A stretch of DNA of 64,000 bases from Arthrobacter sp. efr-133-TYG-118 (GTDB lineage Bacteria; Actinomycetota; Actinomycetes; Actinomycetales; Micrococcaceae), in contig NZ_JARVRH010000018.1 in the NCBI RefSeq assembly GCF_030209755.1, forward strand, positions 1-64,000, written 5' to 3'. The notes under the pieces are model-generated. The model was not told the origin of the DNA and searched no databases. It worked only from the letters and a program-made list of their open reading frames with translations. Each line of letters begins with the position of its first letter. Within the stretch, counting starts at the first letter, position 1. This document shows, piece by piece, positions 1-9,250 of this stretch. A program made the position numbers and the translations under genes.

Positions 1-1267
1 TTTGGTGGGTCGCGTTGCGGCCCTCGAAGTGGGGTCCGAGTCCGTAGCCCTTGACCGTCTTGGCCAGGATCACGGTGGGTTTGCCCTTGAACTCGGTCGC
101 GGCCTTGTACGCGGCGTAGACCTTGCGGTAGTCGTGGCCGCCGCGTTTGAGGTTCCAGATCTGCTCGTCGTCCAGGTCAGCGACCATGTCCTTGGTGGCC
201 GGGGTCTTCCCGAAGAAGTGTTCGCGGACGAACCCGCCGGATTCGGCCTTGTAGGTCTGGTAGTCCCCGTCGACGGTTTCGTTCATGATCTTCACCAGGG
301 ACCCGTCGGTGTCCTTGGCCAGGAGGTCATCCCATTCCCGGCCCCAGACGACCTTGATGACGTTCCAGCCCGCGCCGCGGAAGAACGCTTCGAGTTCCTG
401 CATGATCTTCCCGTTGCCCCGGACCGGCCCGTCCAGGCGCTGGAGGTTGCAGTTGATCACGAAGTTCAGGTTGTCCAGGTTCTCGTTCGCGGCGAGCTGG
501 AGCAGGCCGCGGGACTCGGGCTCGTCCATTTCCCCGTCGCCCAAAAACGCCCAGACCTGCTGCTCGGACGTGTCCTTCAGGCCGCGGTCGTGCAGGTAGC
601 GGTTGGACTGGGCCTGGTAGATCGCGTTCATCGGGCCGATGCCCATGGACACGGTCGGGAATTCCCAGAAGGCGGGCATCAGGCGCGGGTGCGGGTAGGA
701 AGACAGGGCGTGGCCTTGTTTGGACTTTTCCTGCCGGAACCCGTCCAGGTCCTCCTCCGTGAGCCGGCCTTCCATGAACGCCCTGGCGTACATGCCCGGG
801 GACGCGTGTCCCTGGAAGAAGACCTGGTCCCCGCCGGAGGCGTGGTCCTTGCCGCGGAAGAAATGGTTGAAGCCGACCTCGTACAGGGTCGCGGCCCCGG
901 CATAGGTGGAGATGTGCCCGCCCACCCCGATATCGGCCCGCTGCGCCCGGTGCACCATCACGGCCGCGTTCCAGCGCATGTACGCCCGGTACCGGCGCTC
1001 GAATTCCTCGTTGCCCGGGAACGGCGCTTCCTGGTCCGCCGGGATCGTGTTCACGTAATCGGTGGTCGTCACCATCGGCACCCCCACCGACTGGGACCCC
1101 GCCCGCTGAAGCAGGCTGCGCATGATGAACTGCGCCCGCTCCGTGCCCTGCTCCCTGATCAACGCATCCAAAGACTCAACCCACTCGGCAGTCTCTTCCG
1201 GATCACGATCAGGCAGCTGGGAAGTCAACCCGCTAAGGATGTGTGAGGTCTCTTCTCCTGCAGCCAC
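1..1267 (-). CDS. aceE: Pyruvate dehydrogenase E1 component, homodimeric type (3' part outside the window)
   Basis: Thiamine-diphosphate E1 subunit that decarboxylates pyruvate and acetylates the lipoyl domain of E2, feeding acetyl-CoA to the TCA cycle in the cytoplasm. The window holds about 422 N-terminal residues of a protein normally near 900; the rest lies beyond the left edge. The ThDP-binding motif [10 protein letters not shown] begins at residue 243, and the segment near the cut edge ([10 protein letters not shown], then EGRNATHQ) matches the AceE family. The start is GTG with AGAGAGG seven bases upstream; a nearby ATG at 1284 is out of frame. The opposite strand has a long open frame that is only a shadow of this gene. 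Confidence 0.95.
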   Translation of the reverse strand, partial: MAAGEETSHILSGLTSQLPDRDPEETAEWVESLDALIREQGTERAQFIMRSLLQRAGSQSVGVPMVTTTDYVNTIPADQEAPFPGNEEFERRYRAYMRWNAAVMVHRAQRADIGVGGHISTYAGAATLYEVGFNHFFRGKDHASGGDQVFFQGHASPGMYARAFMEGRLTEEDLDGFRQEKSKQGHALSSYPHPRLMPAFWEFPTVSMGIGPMNAIYQAQSNRYLHDRGLKDTSEQQVWAFLGDGEMDEPESRGLLQLAANENLDNLNFVINCNLQRLDGPVRGNGKIMQELEAFFRGAGWNVIKVVWGREWDDLLAKDTDGSLVKIMNETVDGDYQTYKAESGGFVREHFFGKTPATKDMVADLDDEQIWNLKRGGHDYRKVYAAYKAATEFKGKPTVILAKTVKGYGLGPHFEGRNATHQ

Positions 1268-1611
1268 GTCCAACCTCTCTTCATTGAATGTCTGGGCGCT
1301 TGCACTGTAGTGCGCGCTGAAACGTGCATGGAAATTTCGTATTGTGAGAATAAAATTCTGTAATTCGAGATTAGCGACGCCTTCGCCAAGCGTCAATCCA
1401 GCGGGGCGGAGACTAGCGCCCACAGGGCCTCGTGGCCCCCTCGCTGCCGTTTGTGACCGCCGTCGGGAGTTTGGCCCTTGACCAAAGGTGACCCAGCTCA
1501 TACAGTTATTTCACTATTCAATAACTAGATTCCACGATGCGAAAATCTTCACATCCTCTCCCAGCGTCTCGGAAGCCTAGTTGCAGCACCACAAAGAAGT
1601 GGAGATCCACG
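1268..1611. promoter_or_regulatory. Divergent intergenic region between aceE and the NCS1 permease
   Basis: This 344-bp stretch separates two divergent starts and should hold both promoters. It is AT-richer than its surroundings. A small palindrome, AGAAT-AAA-ATTCT, lies at 1347-1359, about 80 bp upstream of aceE, and could be an operator. The sequence TTCCACGATGCGAAAA near 1530 resembles the TTCCACAATATGAAAA found upstream of dctA at 12563, so a shared regulator is possible. No RNA gene or real ORF was recognised; an in-frame ATG at 1537 has no good ribosome site. Confidence 0.4.
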
Positions 1612-3180
1612 ATGCAATCGACTCCCCCAGTCGGCGTCACGACGGCTCCGGAGCAGACCGTACTGCCAGGCAGTTCGGTCCATCCGTCAGTAGGAAATGA
1701 AACCCTCTGCGATGTAGCGTCCGTCGCAGCAGGCCGCGCCATCAGCCCCAGCCTCTATAACCTCGACCTCGCCCCCACCAAGAAAGAGGGTAGGCGCTGG
1801 ACCAGCTACAGCATCTTCACCCTCTGGGCCAACGACGTCCACAGCCTTGGTAACTATGCTTTCGCCATCGGCCTCTTTTCGCTTGGCCTGGGCGGGTGGC
1901 AAATCCTTGTGGCCCTCGGCATCGGCGCGGTCTTGCTGTTCACCCTCTTGACCTTCTCCGGATTCATGGGCCAGAAGACCGGCGTCCCCTTCCCGGTCAT
2001 GAGCCGGATCAGCTTCGGTATCCGAGGTGCCCAGCTGGCCAGCCTGGTCCGTGGCGCTGTGGCCATCGCCTGGTTCGGAATTCAGACATACCTTGCCTCC
2101 GTGGTGCTACGCGTCATGCTTGTCGCCATGTTCCCCGGACTCAAGGACATGGACGCCAACTCGATCCTGGGCCTGTCCACCCTTGGGTGGATCGCTTTCG
2201 TATCGCTCTGGATTGTCCAGTTGGTCATCGTCAGCTTCGGCATGGAAATGATCCGCAAGTACGAGGCCTTCGCCGGCCCCATCATTCTTGCCACCATGCT
2301 GGCCATTGCCATCTGGGTCTTCATGGAGGCCGGGGGAGCCATCCAGTGGTCCGGCATCAAGGGCCTCGAAGGAGGGGAGATGTGGCGCACGATCTTTGCC
2401 GGTGGCGCCCTCTGGGTCTCCATCTACGGCACTTTCGTCCTGAACTTCTGCGACTTCACCCGTTCCTCTGTGTCCAAGAAGTCCATTGTCCGCGGCAACT
2501 TCTGGGGCATCCCCATCAACATGCTCCTGTTCGGCGCAATCGTGGTCATCATGGCAGGCGGCCAGTACAAGATCAACGGCAAGATCATCGAAAGCCCCTC
2601 GGACATCGTGCAGAGCATCCCGAACACGCTCTTCCTCGTCCTGGCCTGCCTTGCCTTGCTGATCCTGACCATCGCAGTGAACCTCATGGCGAACTTCGTG
2701 GCACCCGTCTACGCGCTGACCAACCTCTTCCCCAAGCACCTGAACTTCCGCAAGGCGGCCTGGGTCAGCGGCACCATCGGCCTGGTCATCCTGCCGTGGA
2801 ACCTCTACAACAACCCCCTCGTGATTGTGTACTTCCTGGGCGGACTCGGCGCGCTGCTCGGCCCGCTGTTCGGCGTCGTCATGGCCGACTACTGGCTCCT
2901 GCGCCGCGGCAAGGTCAACATCCTCGACCTGTACACGGACCACCCTTCGGGCACCTACTTCTACAAGCGCGGAGTCAACCCCCGGGCGATCGCCGCAATG
3001 GTTCCGGCCGCCGTCGTCGCCATCCTCATCGCGTTCGTTCCCGCCCTGGAGGCCGCGGCACCGTTCGCCTGGTTCTTCGGAGCAGGCATCGGGGCATTGT
3101 GCTACTACTTGTTCGCGGACAAGAAGCAGCAGCACACCGACGTCTCCGGCGAGCCGATCGCCGTCGTCAGCAACCACTAA
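1612..3180 (+). CDS. NCS1-family nucleobase/hydantoin:cation symporter
   Basis: A 522-residue inner-membrane transporter of the nucleobase:cation symporter-1 family (Mhp1, PucI, allantoin permease), with about twelve hydrophobic segments from residue 60 onward. The sequence AWFGIQT places Trp154 and Gln158 with the W-x3-Q spacing that contacts the hydantoin ring in Mhp1, which supports a cyclic amide or ureide substrate. The start is taken at ATG 1612 because GGAG lies seven bases upstream; an in-frame ATG at 1537 lacks such a site. It is followed by a racemase-family gene and an SDR on the same strand, consistent with import and breakdown of hydantoin or allantoin. The exact substrate (hydantoin, allantoin, uracil or another) cannot be decided from sequence. 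Confidence 0.88.
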   Translation: MQSTPPVGVTTAPEQTVLPGSSVHPSVGNETLCDVASVAAGRAISPSLYNLDLAPTKKEGRRWTSYSIFTLWANDVHSLGNYAFAIGLFSLGLGGWQILVALGIGAVLLFTLLTFSGFMGQKTGVPFPVMSRISFGIRGAQLASLVRGAVAIAWFGIQTYLASVVLRVMLVAMFPGLKDMDANSILGLSTLGWIAFVSLWIVQLVIVSFGMEMIRKYEAFAGPIILATMLAIAIWVFMEAGGAIQWSGIKGLEGGEMWRTIFAGGALWVSIYGTFVLNFCDFTRSSVSKKSIVRGNFWGIPINMLLFGAIVVIMAGGQYKINGKIIESPSDIVQSIPNTLFLVLACLALLILTIAVNLMANFVAPVYALTNLFPKHLNFRKAAWVSGTIGLVILPWNLYNNPLVIVYFLGGLGALLGPLFGVVMADYWLLRRGKVNILDLYTDHPSGTYFYKRGVNPRAIAAMVPAAVVAILIAFVPALEAAAPFAWFFGAGIGALCYYLFADKKQQHTDVSGEPIAVVSNH

Positions 3181-3193
3181 TACTCAACTGACA

Positions 3194-3237
3194 CGCAGTT
3201 GTTGTCGTTTTCGCCCGTCAAAACGACAACAACTGCG
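3194..3237. repeat. Long perfect palindrome (REP-like hairpin), TTGTTGTCGTTTT family
   Basis: Two 18-bp perfect arms (3194-3211 and 3220-3237) around an 8-nt loop, with weaker complementarity continuing outward to about 3185-3247. It lies between the permease and the racemase gene, so it could attenuate read-through or stabilise mRNA. The core TTGTTGTCGTTTT and the flanking AGTTGGG recur in a 28-bp palindrome at 42146-42213, so this is a dispersed element and not just a local terminator. There is no T-run on the coding strand. Confidence 0.85.
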
Positions 3238-3275
3238 AGTTAGTTGGGCGTACCAGCCCGATCCAGGAGGAACAC

Positions 3276-4034
3276 ATGCGCATCCTCGTCGCAAACGTCA
3301 ACACCACCCAATCCATGACCGACTCCATCGCAGCCCAGGCGCGGAGCGTCGCGGCTCCCGGCACCGAGATCATCGGCATCACCCCGCGCTTCGGCGCCGA
3401 TTCCTGCGAAGGGAACTTTGAAAGCTACCTCGCCGCCATTGCCGTGATGGACCGCGTGGTCAACTACCCTGAACCGTTCGACGCCGTCATCCAGGCCGGC
3501 TATGGCGAGCACGGCCGCGAGGGACTACAGGAGCTCCTGCACGTTCCGGTGGTCGACATCACCGAGGCCGCGGCCAGCACCGCGATGTTCCTCGGCCACA
3601 AATACTCCGTGGTCACCACTTTGGACCGCGCCGTCCCGCTCATCGAAGACCGCCTCAAGCTCGCCGGGCTCGACGACCGCTGCGCCTCCGTCCGTGCGAG
3701 CGGCATGGCCGTGCTGGAACTCGAGGAATACCCGGACCGCGCAGTCGAAGCCATCGTGGAACAAGCTGAACGCGCCGTGCGTGACGACAAAGCGGAAGTC
3801 ATCGTCCTCGGCTGCGGCGGCATGGCCGGGCTCGACGAACAGATCCGCCAACGCTGCGGCGTTCCCGTGGTGGATGGAGTCGCCGCCGCCGTGACCATCG
3901 CCGAGTCGCTCGTCCGCATGGGACTGTCCACGTCCAAGGTCCGGACCTACGCCACACCGCGTCCCAAGACCGTCATAGGCTGGCCCCTGACCACAACGGA
4001 TACGACGACGGCGGATGCTCCCGCCGCGCACTAG
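3276..4034 (+). CDS. Asp/Glu/hydantoin racemase family protein
   Basis: A 252-residue cytoplasmic protein of the Asp/Glu/hydantoin racemase superfamily, which uses two cysteines on opposite faces of the substrate to epimerise hydantoins, allantoin or amino acids. The N-terminus (MRILVANVNT) is typical. The second-site cysteine is present in VIVLGCGGMAG (Cys180). The first site, which in hydantoin and allantoin racemases usually reads like ACFGDPG, is AGYGEHG here, with Gly75 where cysteine is expected. GGAGG precedes the ATG. It lies after the NCS1 permease and 21 bp before an SDR. It may be a hydantoin racemase, a lyase-like or decarboxylase-like relative, or a catalytically altered homologue. 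Confidence 0.8.
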   Translation: MRILVANVNTTQSMTDSIAAQARSVAAPGTEIIGITPRFGADSCEGNFESYLAAIAVMDRVVNYPEPFDAVIQAGYGEHGREGLQELLHVPVVDITEAAASTAMFLGHKYSVVTTLDRAVPLIEDRLKLAGLDDRCASVRASGMAVLELEEYPDRAVEAIVEQAERAVRDDKAEVIVLGCGGMAGLDEQIRQRCGVPVVDGVAAAVTIAESLVRMGLSTSKVRTYATPRPKTVIGWPLTTTDTTTADAPAAH

Positions 4035-4055
4035 CCCGACACACAGGAGAACCGC

Positions 4056-4820
4056 GTGAGCGAAACCATCCCCACCCGGCCCCGGGTCGCCGTCGTCACC
4101 GGAGCCGGTTCCGGGATCGGGCGGGCGGTTGCCCGCCTTCTGTTGGCCGAAGGCTACCGGGTTGCCCTCGCCGGACGGCGGGAAGCGCAGCTTCTCGAGA
4201 CCGCCGACGGCCACGCCGAGGCGCTCGTGGTGCAGTGCGATGTGACGGTGCCCGACGACGTCGCGCGCCTTTTCGCGGCGGCCCGCCAGCGCTGGGGGAG
4301 GGTTGATGTCCTGTTCAACAATGCGGGCATCTTCGGTCCTTCCGGCAGCGTGGATGAGATCAGCGTGGCCGATTGGAATGCCACCCTGGCCGTGAACGTC
4401 ACGGGATCCATGCTGTGCGCGGCCGAGGCCGTGCGCACCATGAAGTCCCAGGAACCGCAAGGCGGACGCATCATCAACAACGGCTCCATCTCCGCCCATT
4501 CGCCACGGCCCTTGTCCGTCGCGTACACCGTGAGCAAGCACGCCATGGCCGGCCTGACCAAGAGCATCGAACTGGACGGGCGTCCGTTCGGAATCAGCTG
4601 CGGGCAGATCGATATCGGCAATACCCGCACCGAGATCATGGACACCATCGGCGTGGGCTCGGGTGCGCTCCAGGCCGATGGAAGCAGGCGCGTGGAGCCG
4701 ATGTTTCCCGTGGAGGACGCCGCCCGCGCGGTGCTCATGATGGCGAACATGCCGGCGTCGGCCAACGTTGGCTCTGTGGTGGTGACCGCGGCGGGGATGC
4801 CGTTCGTGGGCCGCGGCTAG
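4056..4820 (+). CDS. Short-chain dehydrogenase/reductase (SDR)
   Basis: A classical SDR of 254 residues that probably oxidises or reduces a small alcohol or ketone using NAD(P). The cofactor motif TGAGSGIG lies near residues 16-23 and NNAG near 90. The catalytic triad is visible as Ser144 (NNGS), Tyr157 and Lys161 (YTVSK). The start is GTG with AGGAGA upstream. It sits 21 bp after the racemase-family gene on the same strand, so it probably shares the transcript and acts on a product of the same pathway. The substrate cannot be predicted. Confidence 0.9.
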   Translation: MSETIPTRPRVAVVTGAGSGIGRAVARLLLAEGYRVALAGRREAQLLETADGHAEALVVQCDVTVPDDVARLFAAARQRWGRVDVLFNNAGIFGPSGSVDEISVADWNATLAVNVTGSMLCAAEAVRTMKSQEPQGGRIINNGSISAHSPRPLSVAYTVSKHAMAGLTKSIELDGRPFGISCGQIDIGNTRTEIMDTIGVGSGALQADGSRRVEPMFPVEDAARAVLMMANMPASANVGSVVVTAAGMPFVGRG

Positions 4821-4846
4821 CCCGTTGCGGCTGGAAGCCCGGCCGG

Positions 4847-5758
4847 CTAGAAAATCGACCAGCCCGTGCGGGTGGTGAACTCATCGAGGGCGGCGACGCC
4901 TGCCACTGAATTGCCGGATCGTCCCAGGCCAGGGCTCCAGACACAGATGGTGCATTTGTTAGGTACGACGGCCACAATGCCGCCACCTACGCCGCTCTTT
5001 CCAGGCAGTCCCACGCGGTAGGCGAATTCGCCGGCGGCGTCGTATGTGCCGCACGTGAGCATCACGGCGTTGATTCTCTTTGTCTGGGACGGGGACAGAA
5101 GCGCAGTGCCGTTCCCGCGCAGCCCGTTGTTGGCCAGGAACCGGCTCGCGAGGGCCAAATCAGTGCAGCTCATTTCGAGCGCGCACTGGTTGATGTATGC
5201 CTCGAGGACCGAGTCCACCGGGTTTTCGAGGTTTCCGTAGCTGGCCAGGAAATGTGCCAGGGAGGCATTGCGGTGACTGTTCGCCGCCTCTGAAGCGGCC
5301 ACCTCGGGGTCGGCATCGATAGATCTGTTCCCGCTTTCTTGCCGGAGCAATTCCCGGACGGGCGATGGCGAGTTGCCCGCAATGCTGAGCAGCCTGTCGG
5401 TGACAACCAGGGCGCCGGCATTGATGAACGGATTCCGCGGAATTCCGTCTTCGTGTTCCAGCTGCACGAGGGAATTGAACGGATTGCCGGAGGGCTCCCT
5501 GAACACGCGCTTCCAGATCCGGTCGCCATCCCCGGCCAGCACCAGGGCGAGGGCGTAGACCTTCGAAATGCTTTGGATGGAGAAGGGCACGTCAGCGTCT
5601 CCGGAGGAGAACACGTCGCCGCTGGGAATTGCCACGGAAATGCCGAATTGCCTGGTATCCACCGCGGCCAGGCTCGGGATGTAGTCTGCAGGCGCTCCTT
5701 GGCCGAGCAAGGGCTGAACCGTGCCCACAATGTCGTCAAGGAGATTCTGGAGGTCCAT
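4847..5758 (-). CDS. glsA: Glutaminase, serine-dependent beta-lactamase fold
   Basis: Converts L-glutamine to L-glutamate and ammonia in the cytoplasm. At 303 residues it is the usual length for this family. The catalytic Ser-x-x-Lys is Ser63-Lys66 in FSIQSISK, and NPFINAGA is a further family signature. The start codon lies only 4 bp after the stop of the PucR-type regulator, so the two form one operon with the regulator first. The neighbourhood also holds a divergent amino-acid permease and an amino-acid decarboxylase, suggesting a nitrogen or acid-stress role. Confidence 0.93.
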   Translation of the reverse strand: MDLQNLLDDIVGTVQPLLGQGAPADYIPSLAAVDTRQFGISVAIPSGDVFSSGDADVPFSIQSISKVYALALVLAGDGDRIWKRVFREPSGNPFNSLVQLEHEDGIPRNPFINAGALVVTDRLLSIAGNSPSPVRELLRQESGNRSIDADPEVAASEAANSHRNASLAHFLASYGNLENPVDSVLEAYINQCALEMSCTDLALASRFLANNGLRGNGTALLSPSQTKRINAVMLTCGTYDAAGEFAYRVGLPGKSGVGGGIVAVVPNKCTICVWSPGLGRSGNSVAGVAALDEFTTRTGWSIF

Positions 5759-5762
5759 GGTC

Positions 5763-7379
5763 TTAGCGCCGTCCTTCGGAGTGGGTCCACAGCCTGAGCT
5801 GAAGATGCGCGAGCAGCCGTTGCTCTGCGGAGTGGAGGTCGATGCCGGCCACTTCGCAGGCCCGCCGCAGCCGATAATGGACGGTATTCCTGTGGACGGC
5901 CAGTTCTTCCGCGCACCGGTTCACATCACCGAAGAACTCAAGGTAGGTCAGCAGAGTTGTGGCGAACTCCGGGTACTTGCTGCACAGCAGGGAGATCCCT
6001 CCATGCCGGAGGTCGGCCCTTGACCCCAGAAGTTCCAGCAATTCCTTTGTCAGAACGGTCGTTTCCACATCGGCGTAGGACGCCACGTGGATCGAGGGCG
6101 TGCTTTCGAGGACCTTTAGCACGCTCCGGACGTGCTCGAGTGTGCCATGCAACGCGTCCAGGCGTTCGACGACGGGCCCGACGGCGGCCTGGACCTGGCA
6201 GTGCAGGTGGACCCTTGCGTCCCGGACAATGACGTTGATGAGGCGGTTGATGGCCGGCGGGGACTTTACGGGGTCAAGGTCGGGAAGAATCATGGCTATT
6301 TCCAAGCCGATGGCTCCCACGACGGCACCGGGACGGTAGGCGGCCGCATGGATCGATGCCACATTGGCCAGCTCGCCGCGCCGCAGTTGCAAGCCCGCTG
6401 CTGTCTCGTCGTCGCCTTGGGCGGAAATCAGGACGAGGGCTGCCGGCTTGGAGGGATCGATACCCGCGGACTGTGCCTGTGAGTGGATCTGGGGAGTGCC
6501 GCTGAGCAGGCTGGAGATCCTGTCGCGCCGTAGCGCCTGGGACTGCTCGTTGCGGTGCCGGACCAGTTCTATGGCCGCGTGCCGTGCCGCTCCAACCATG
6601 AGCTTGTCCGTGTTGGGAGCGAGGGGTTCCTTCCCTTCCTGAAGCCAGATGTACCCCAGGATCCTGTTGCCTGCGTGGATACCGATCGCCACTCGTTCCC
6701 GGAGACCTTCCGCCGGGTTGGCTTCCATATGGATGGGAGCCTCGGCCGCTTGCAGGTGCTTGTAGACCCCTGATTCCTTCAACAGTTTTTGGTAACGCTC
6801 CGGTCCACGCCGCGCCAGGATGGAGAGCCTGCGGAGTTCATCGACATCATTGGAGGCCGGTGAGTACGCCAGGACGCGGTTTGCCGGGTCCTCAATGACC
6901 ACGTGGCCGTTGGCCAGGGTCGCAGTGGTCTGGGCGATCGCAAAAAGATCGCGGTGAATGATCGTGGACGCGTCAGTGGAAAGCGCGGGCTCCTGGATGC
7001 GGTTCTTGGCGATGCTCTCCAGCGTGCCCCAGTTCATTGCGGGAGACACTGCGATCAGGCCGATTCCGGTGGGAAGCAGCACTTCCCGAACGGCCTCCAG
7101 TTCCTCCTCGTTCCCTTTCACCGCGACGGCGGCGGGGTAGTCCGGAATCAGCTTCCGGATGCCGGGTAATGCCGCGCGACCCCGGACTCCGATCAGCAGG
7201 ACCAAGCTCCCGCGCTGGACCGGCGTCTCGTCTTCGGCGTCCACGATCACCGTTTCACGAACCGTGCCGTTGTCCGTCCCGGGAGGAACCAGCAGTTGCC
7301 CGTTGTCGACGCCAATGTCTTCAAGTATGTCGCTGAGCATGGCGCCAATGACATGCTCGGCAGATTCCTGGGGTGCCAC
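5763..7379 (-). CDS. PucR/CdaR-family transcriptional regulator
   Basis: A 538-residue regulator. The C-terminus carries the PucR-type helix-turn-helix (CAEELAVHRNTVHYRLRR, roughly residues 490-507) preceded by a GGDEF-like regulatory domain; the N-terminal half resembles the sensory part of this family. PucR-type proteins often control purine, amino-acid or sugar-acid catabolism. The start is GTG with GAGGAAG upstream. It is the first gene of an operon with glsA and divergent from the permease-decarboxylase pair, so it probably controls both through the 272-bp intergenic region. That region contains a small inverted repeat, ACTCCG-N6-CGGAGT, near 7437-7454. The effector is unknown. Confidence 0.85.
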   Translation of the reverse strand: MAPQESAEHVIGAMLSDILEDIGVDNGQLLVPPGTDNGTVRETVIVDAEDETPVQRGSLVLLIGVRGRAALPGIRKLIPDYPAAVAVKGNEEELEAVREVLLPTGIGLIAVSPAMNWGTLESIAKNRIQEPALSTDASTIIHRDLFAIAQTTATLANGHVVIEDPANRVLAYSPASNDVDELRRLSILARRGPERYQKLLKESGVYKHLQAAEAPIHMEANPAEGLRERVAIGIHAGNRILGYIWLQEGKEPLAPNTDKLMVGAARHAAIELVRHRNEQSQALRRDRISSLLSGTPQIHSQAQSAGIDPSKPAALVLISAQGDDETAAGLQLRRGELANVASIHAAAYRPGAVVGAIGLEIAMILPDLDPVKSPPAINRLINVIVRDARVHLHCQVQAAVGPVVERLDALHGTLEHVRSVLKVLESTPSIHVASYADVETTVLTKELLELLGSRADLRHGGISLLCSKYPEFATTLLTYLEFFGDVNRCAEELAVHRNTVHYRLRRACEVAGIDLHSAEQRLLAHLQLRLWTHSEGRR

Positions 7380-7651
7380 CCGTATTCACTTCCTCTAAGC
7401 GGCTTAGCCGCGCTCACAGCCATGAACATTACTCGCACTCCGCCTGAACGGAGTTGTCATTGGAGCACAATCGGGATCGGGCGAATTTAGCTGGCCAGAC
7501 AGTTCCTTCCGTTCCGCCGGAACCTAGAGTTGTTTTCCGTCCCCTCCTCCGACGATCCAGCAGTGCAGCTGTGATTCCACACGTCGGCAGGGGACAAGTT
7601 CTGGAGTATGCAGCCGCACCCGCGGAACCGGAGTCAAAGGAGACCCCTGGA

Positions 7652-9250
7652 ATGAAACGCACACTGAACCGGCCTGCGCCGAACCCGATCGCCGGGGCTC
7701 AGATCGCCGGGCTTGATCCCGCGGATTCGCTGGAAAACACCCGTGAACTTCTTGGCGACCGTTCAACGGCTGCGCAGGATTTTTCAAGCGAGGACGCCGG
7801 TTACCACAAGACCCTCAAACCCCGGCAGATCCAAATGATAGCGATCGGGGGCGCGATCGGAACGGGCCTCTTCATGGGGGCGGGTGGCCGATTGAATGGT
7901 TCGGGTCCGGCCTTGATCTTCGTCTACGCCCTTTGCGGGTTCTTTGCATTCCTGATTCTGCGCGCCCTTGGCGAGCTGGTTCTCCACAGGCCATCATCGG
8001 GCTCGTTCGTGTCCTACGCCCGGGAGTTCTACGGCGAGAAGCTGGCCTACGCGGCCGGCTGGTTGTACTTCCTCAACTGGGCCATGACGTCGATTGTCGA
8101 TGTCACGGCCGTGGCGCTTTACGTCAAATTCTGGGGACAATTCTGGCAGCCGCTGCAAACAATCCCACAGTGGCTCATCGCACTTTGCGCCCTCGTCATT
8201 GTCCTGGCCCTCAACCTCGTCTCCGTGAAGATCTTCGGCGAGATGGAATTCTGGTTCGCCCTGATCAAGGTGACGGCGCTCGTAGCCTTCCTCGTCGTCG
8301 GGGTCTGCTTCATCGTCTTTGGCGGGAAGACCGACATCGGCGTTCCAGGGCTGGGCGTGATCCTGGACCACGGCGGAGCCTTCCCGACAGGAGCCGTGGC
8401 GCCCCTGCTCGCGATCAGCGGCGTCGTGTTCGCGTATGCCGCAATTGAACTTGTTGGTACGGCTGCAGGCGAAACGGCCAACCCGGAAAAGGTGATGCCC
8501 AAGGCCGTCAACACGGTAGTCTTCCGGATCGCACTCTTCTATGTCGGTTCCGTGCTGCTCCTCTCGCTCCTCTTGCCGTTCACGGCGTACAAATCCGGCG
8601 AATCGCCCTTCGTCACCTTCTTCTCCCATCTCGGAGATCCCCATGCCGCGGCTGTTTCGGCATCAGTGATGAACTTCGTTGTCCTGACAGCGGCTTTGTC
8701 GAGTCTCAACGCCGGCCTCTATTCCACGGGCCGGATCTTGAGGTCCATGGCGGTCAACGGCTCCGCGCCACAGTTCACCGCAAGGATGAGCAAATCGGGG
8801 GTGCCGTATGGCGGCATCCTGCTGACGGCGGTGATCACTCTGCTTGGCGTCGGCCTGAACGCCCTGGTCCCGTCCCAAGTGTTCGAGATCGTTCTCGAGG
8901 TGTCCGCCATCGGAATCATCGGCGGCTGGGCAACCATCATCCTGTGCCACATCAAGCTTCAGACCTGGGTCAGGCTCGGCAAGGCCGTCCGTCCGTCATT
9001 CCGGCTCTTCGGAGCCCCCTTCACCTCATACCTCACGCTCGCCTTCCTTGCCTTCGTTCTCGTCACGATGGGCTTCTCGGAGACAGGGCGCTGGGTCCTC
9101 GCTTCCCTGCTGCTCCTGATACCCCTGCTCATTGCCGGCTGGTTCGCTTGCCGCAAACGCATCCTGGAGGCAGCCGAGGCCCGACGCGGCCACACTGGCG
9201 ACCTGCCCGTCGTCGCAGGATCCTTCTCCCAGGGCGGCCAACGCTCCTGA
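7652..9250 (+). CDS. Amino-acid permease, APC superfamily
   Basis: A 532-residue inner-membrane transporter with about twelve hydrophobic segments and the APC signature [15 protein letters not shown] near the first helix, closest to the AAT family (asparagine, GABA or arginine permeases). The start chosen is ATG 7652 with AAAGGAG upstream; an in-frame upstream extension reads as low-complexity sequence without a good start. Its stop overlaps the decarboxylase start (TGATG), so the two are translationally coupled. This suggests it imports the decarboxylase substrate, perhaps in exchange for the amine product. Substrate not determined. Confidence 0.9.
   Translation: MKRTLNRPAPNPIAGAQIAGLDPADSLENTRELLGDRSTAAQDFSSEDAGYHKTLKPRQIQMIAIGGAIGTGLFMGAGGRLNGSGPALIFVYALCGFFAFLILRALGELVLHRPSSGSFVSYAREFYGEKLAYAAGWLYFLNWAMTSIVDVTAVALYVKFWGQFWQPLQTIPQWLIALCALVIVLALNLVSVKIFGEMEFWFALIKVTALVAFLVVGVCFIVFGGKTDIGVPGLGVILDHGGAFPTGAVAPLLAISGVVFAYAAIELVGTAAGETANPEKVMPKAVNTVVFRIALFYVGSVLLLSLLLPFTAYKSGESPFVTFFSHLGDPHAAAVSASVMNFVVLTAALSSLNAGLYSTGRILRSMAVNGSAPQFTARMSKSGVPYGGILLTAVITLLGVGLNALVPSQVFEIVLEVSAIGIIGGWATIILCHIKLQTWVRLGKAVRPSFRLFGAPFTSYLTLAFLAFVLVTMGFSETGRWVLASLLLLIPLLIAGWFACRKRILEAAEARRGHTGDLPVVAGSFSQGGQRS

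Noticed and set aside
2..1246. Long plus-strand open frame of 414 codons
   Set aside because: It mirrors the codon phase of aceE on the opposite strand; the aceE product has clear ThDP motifs and this frame has none.
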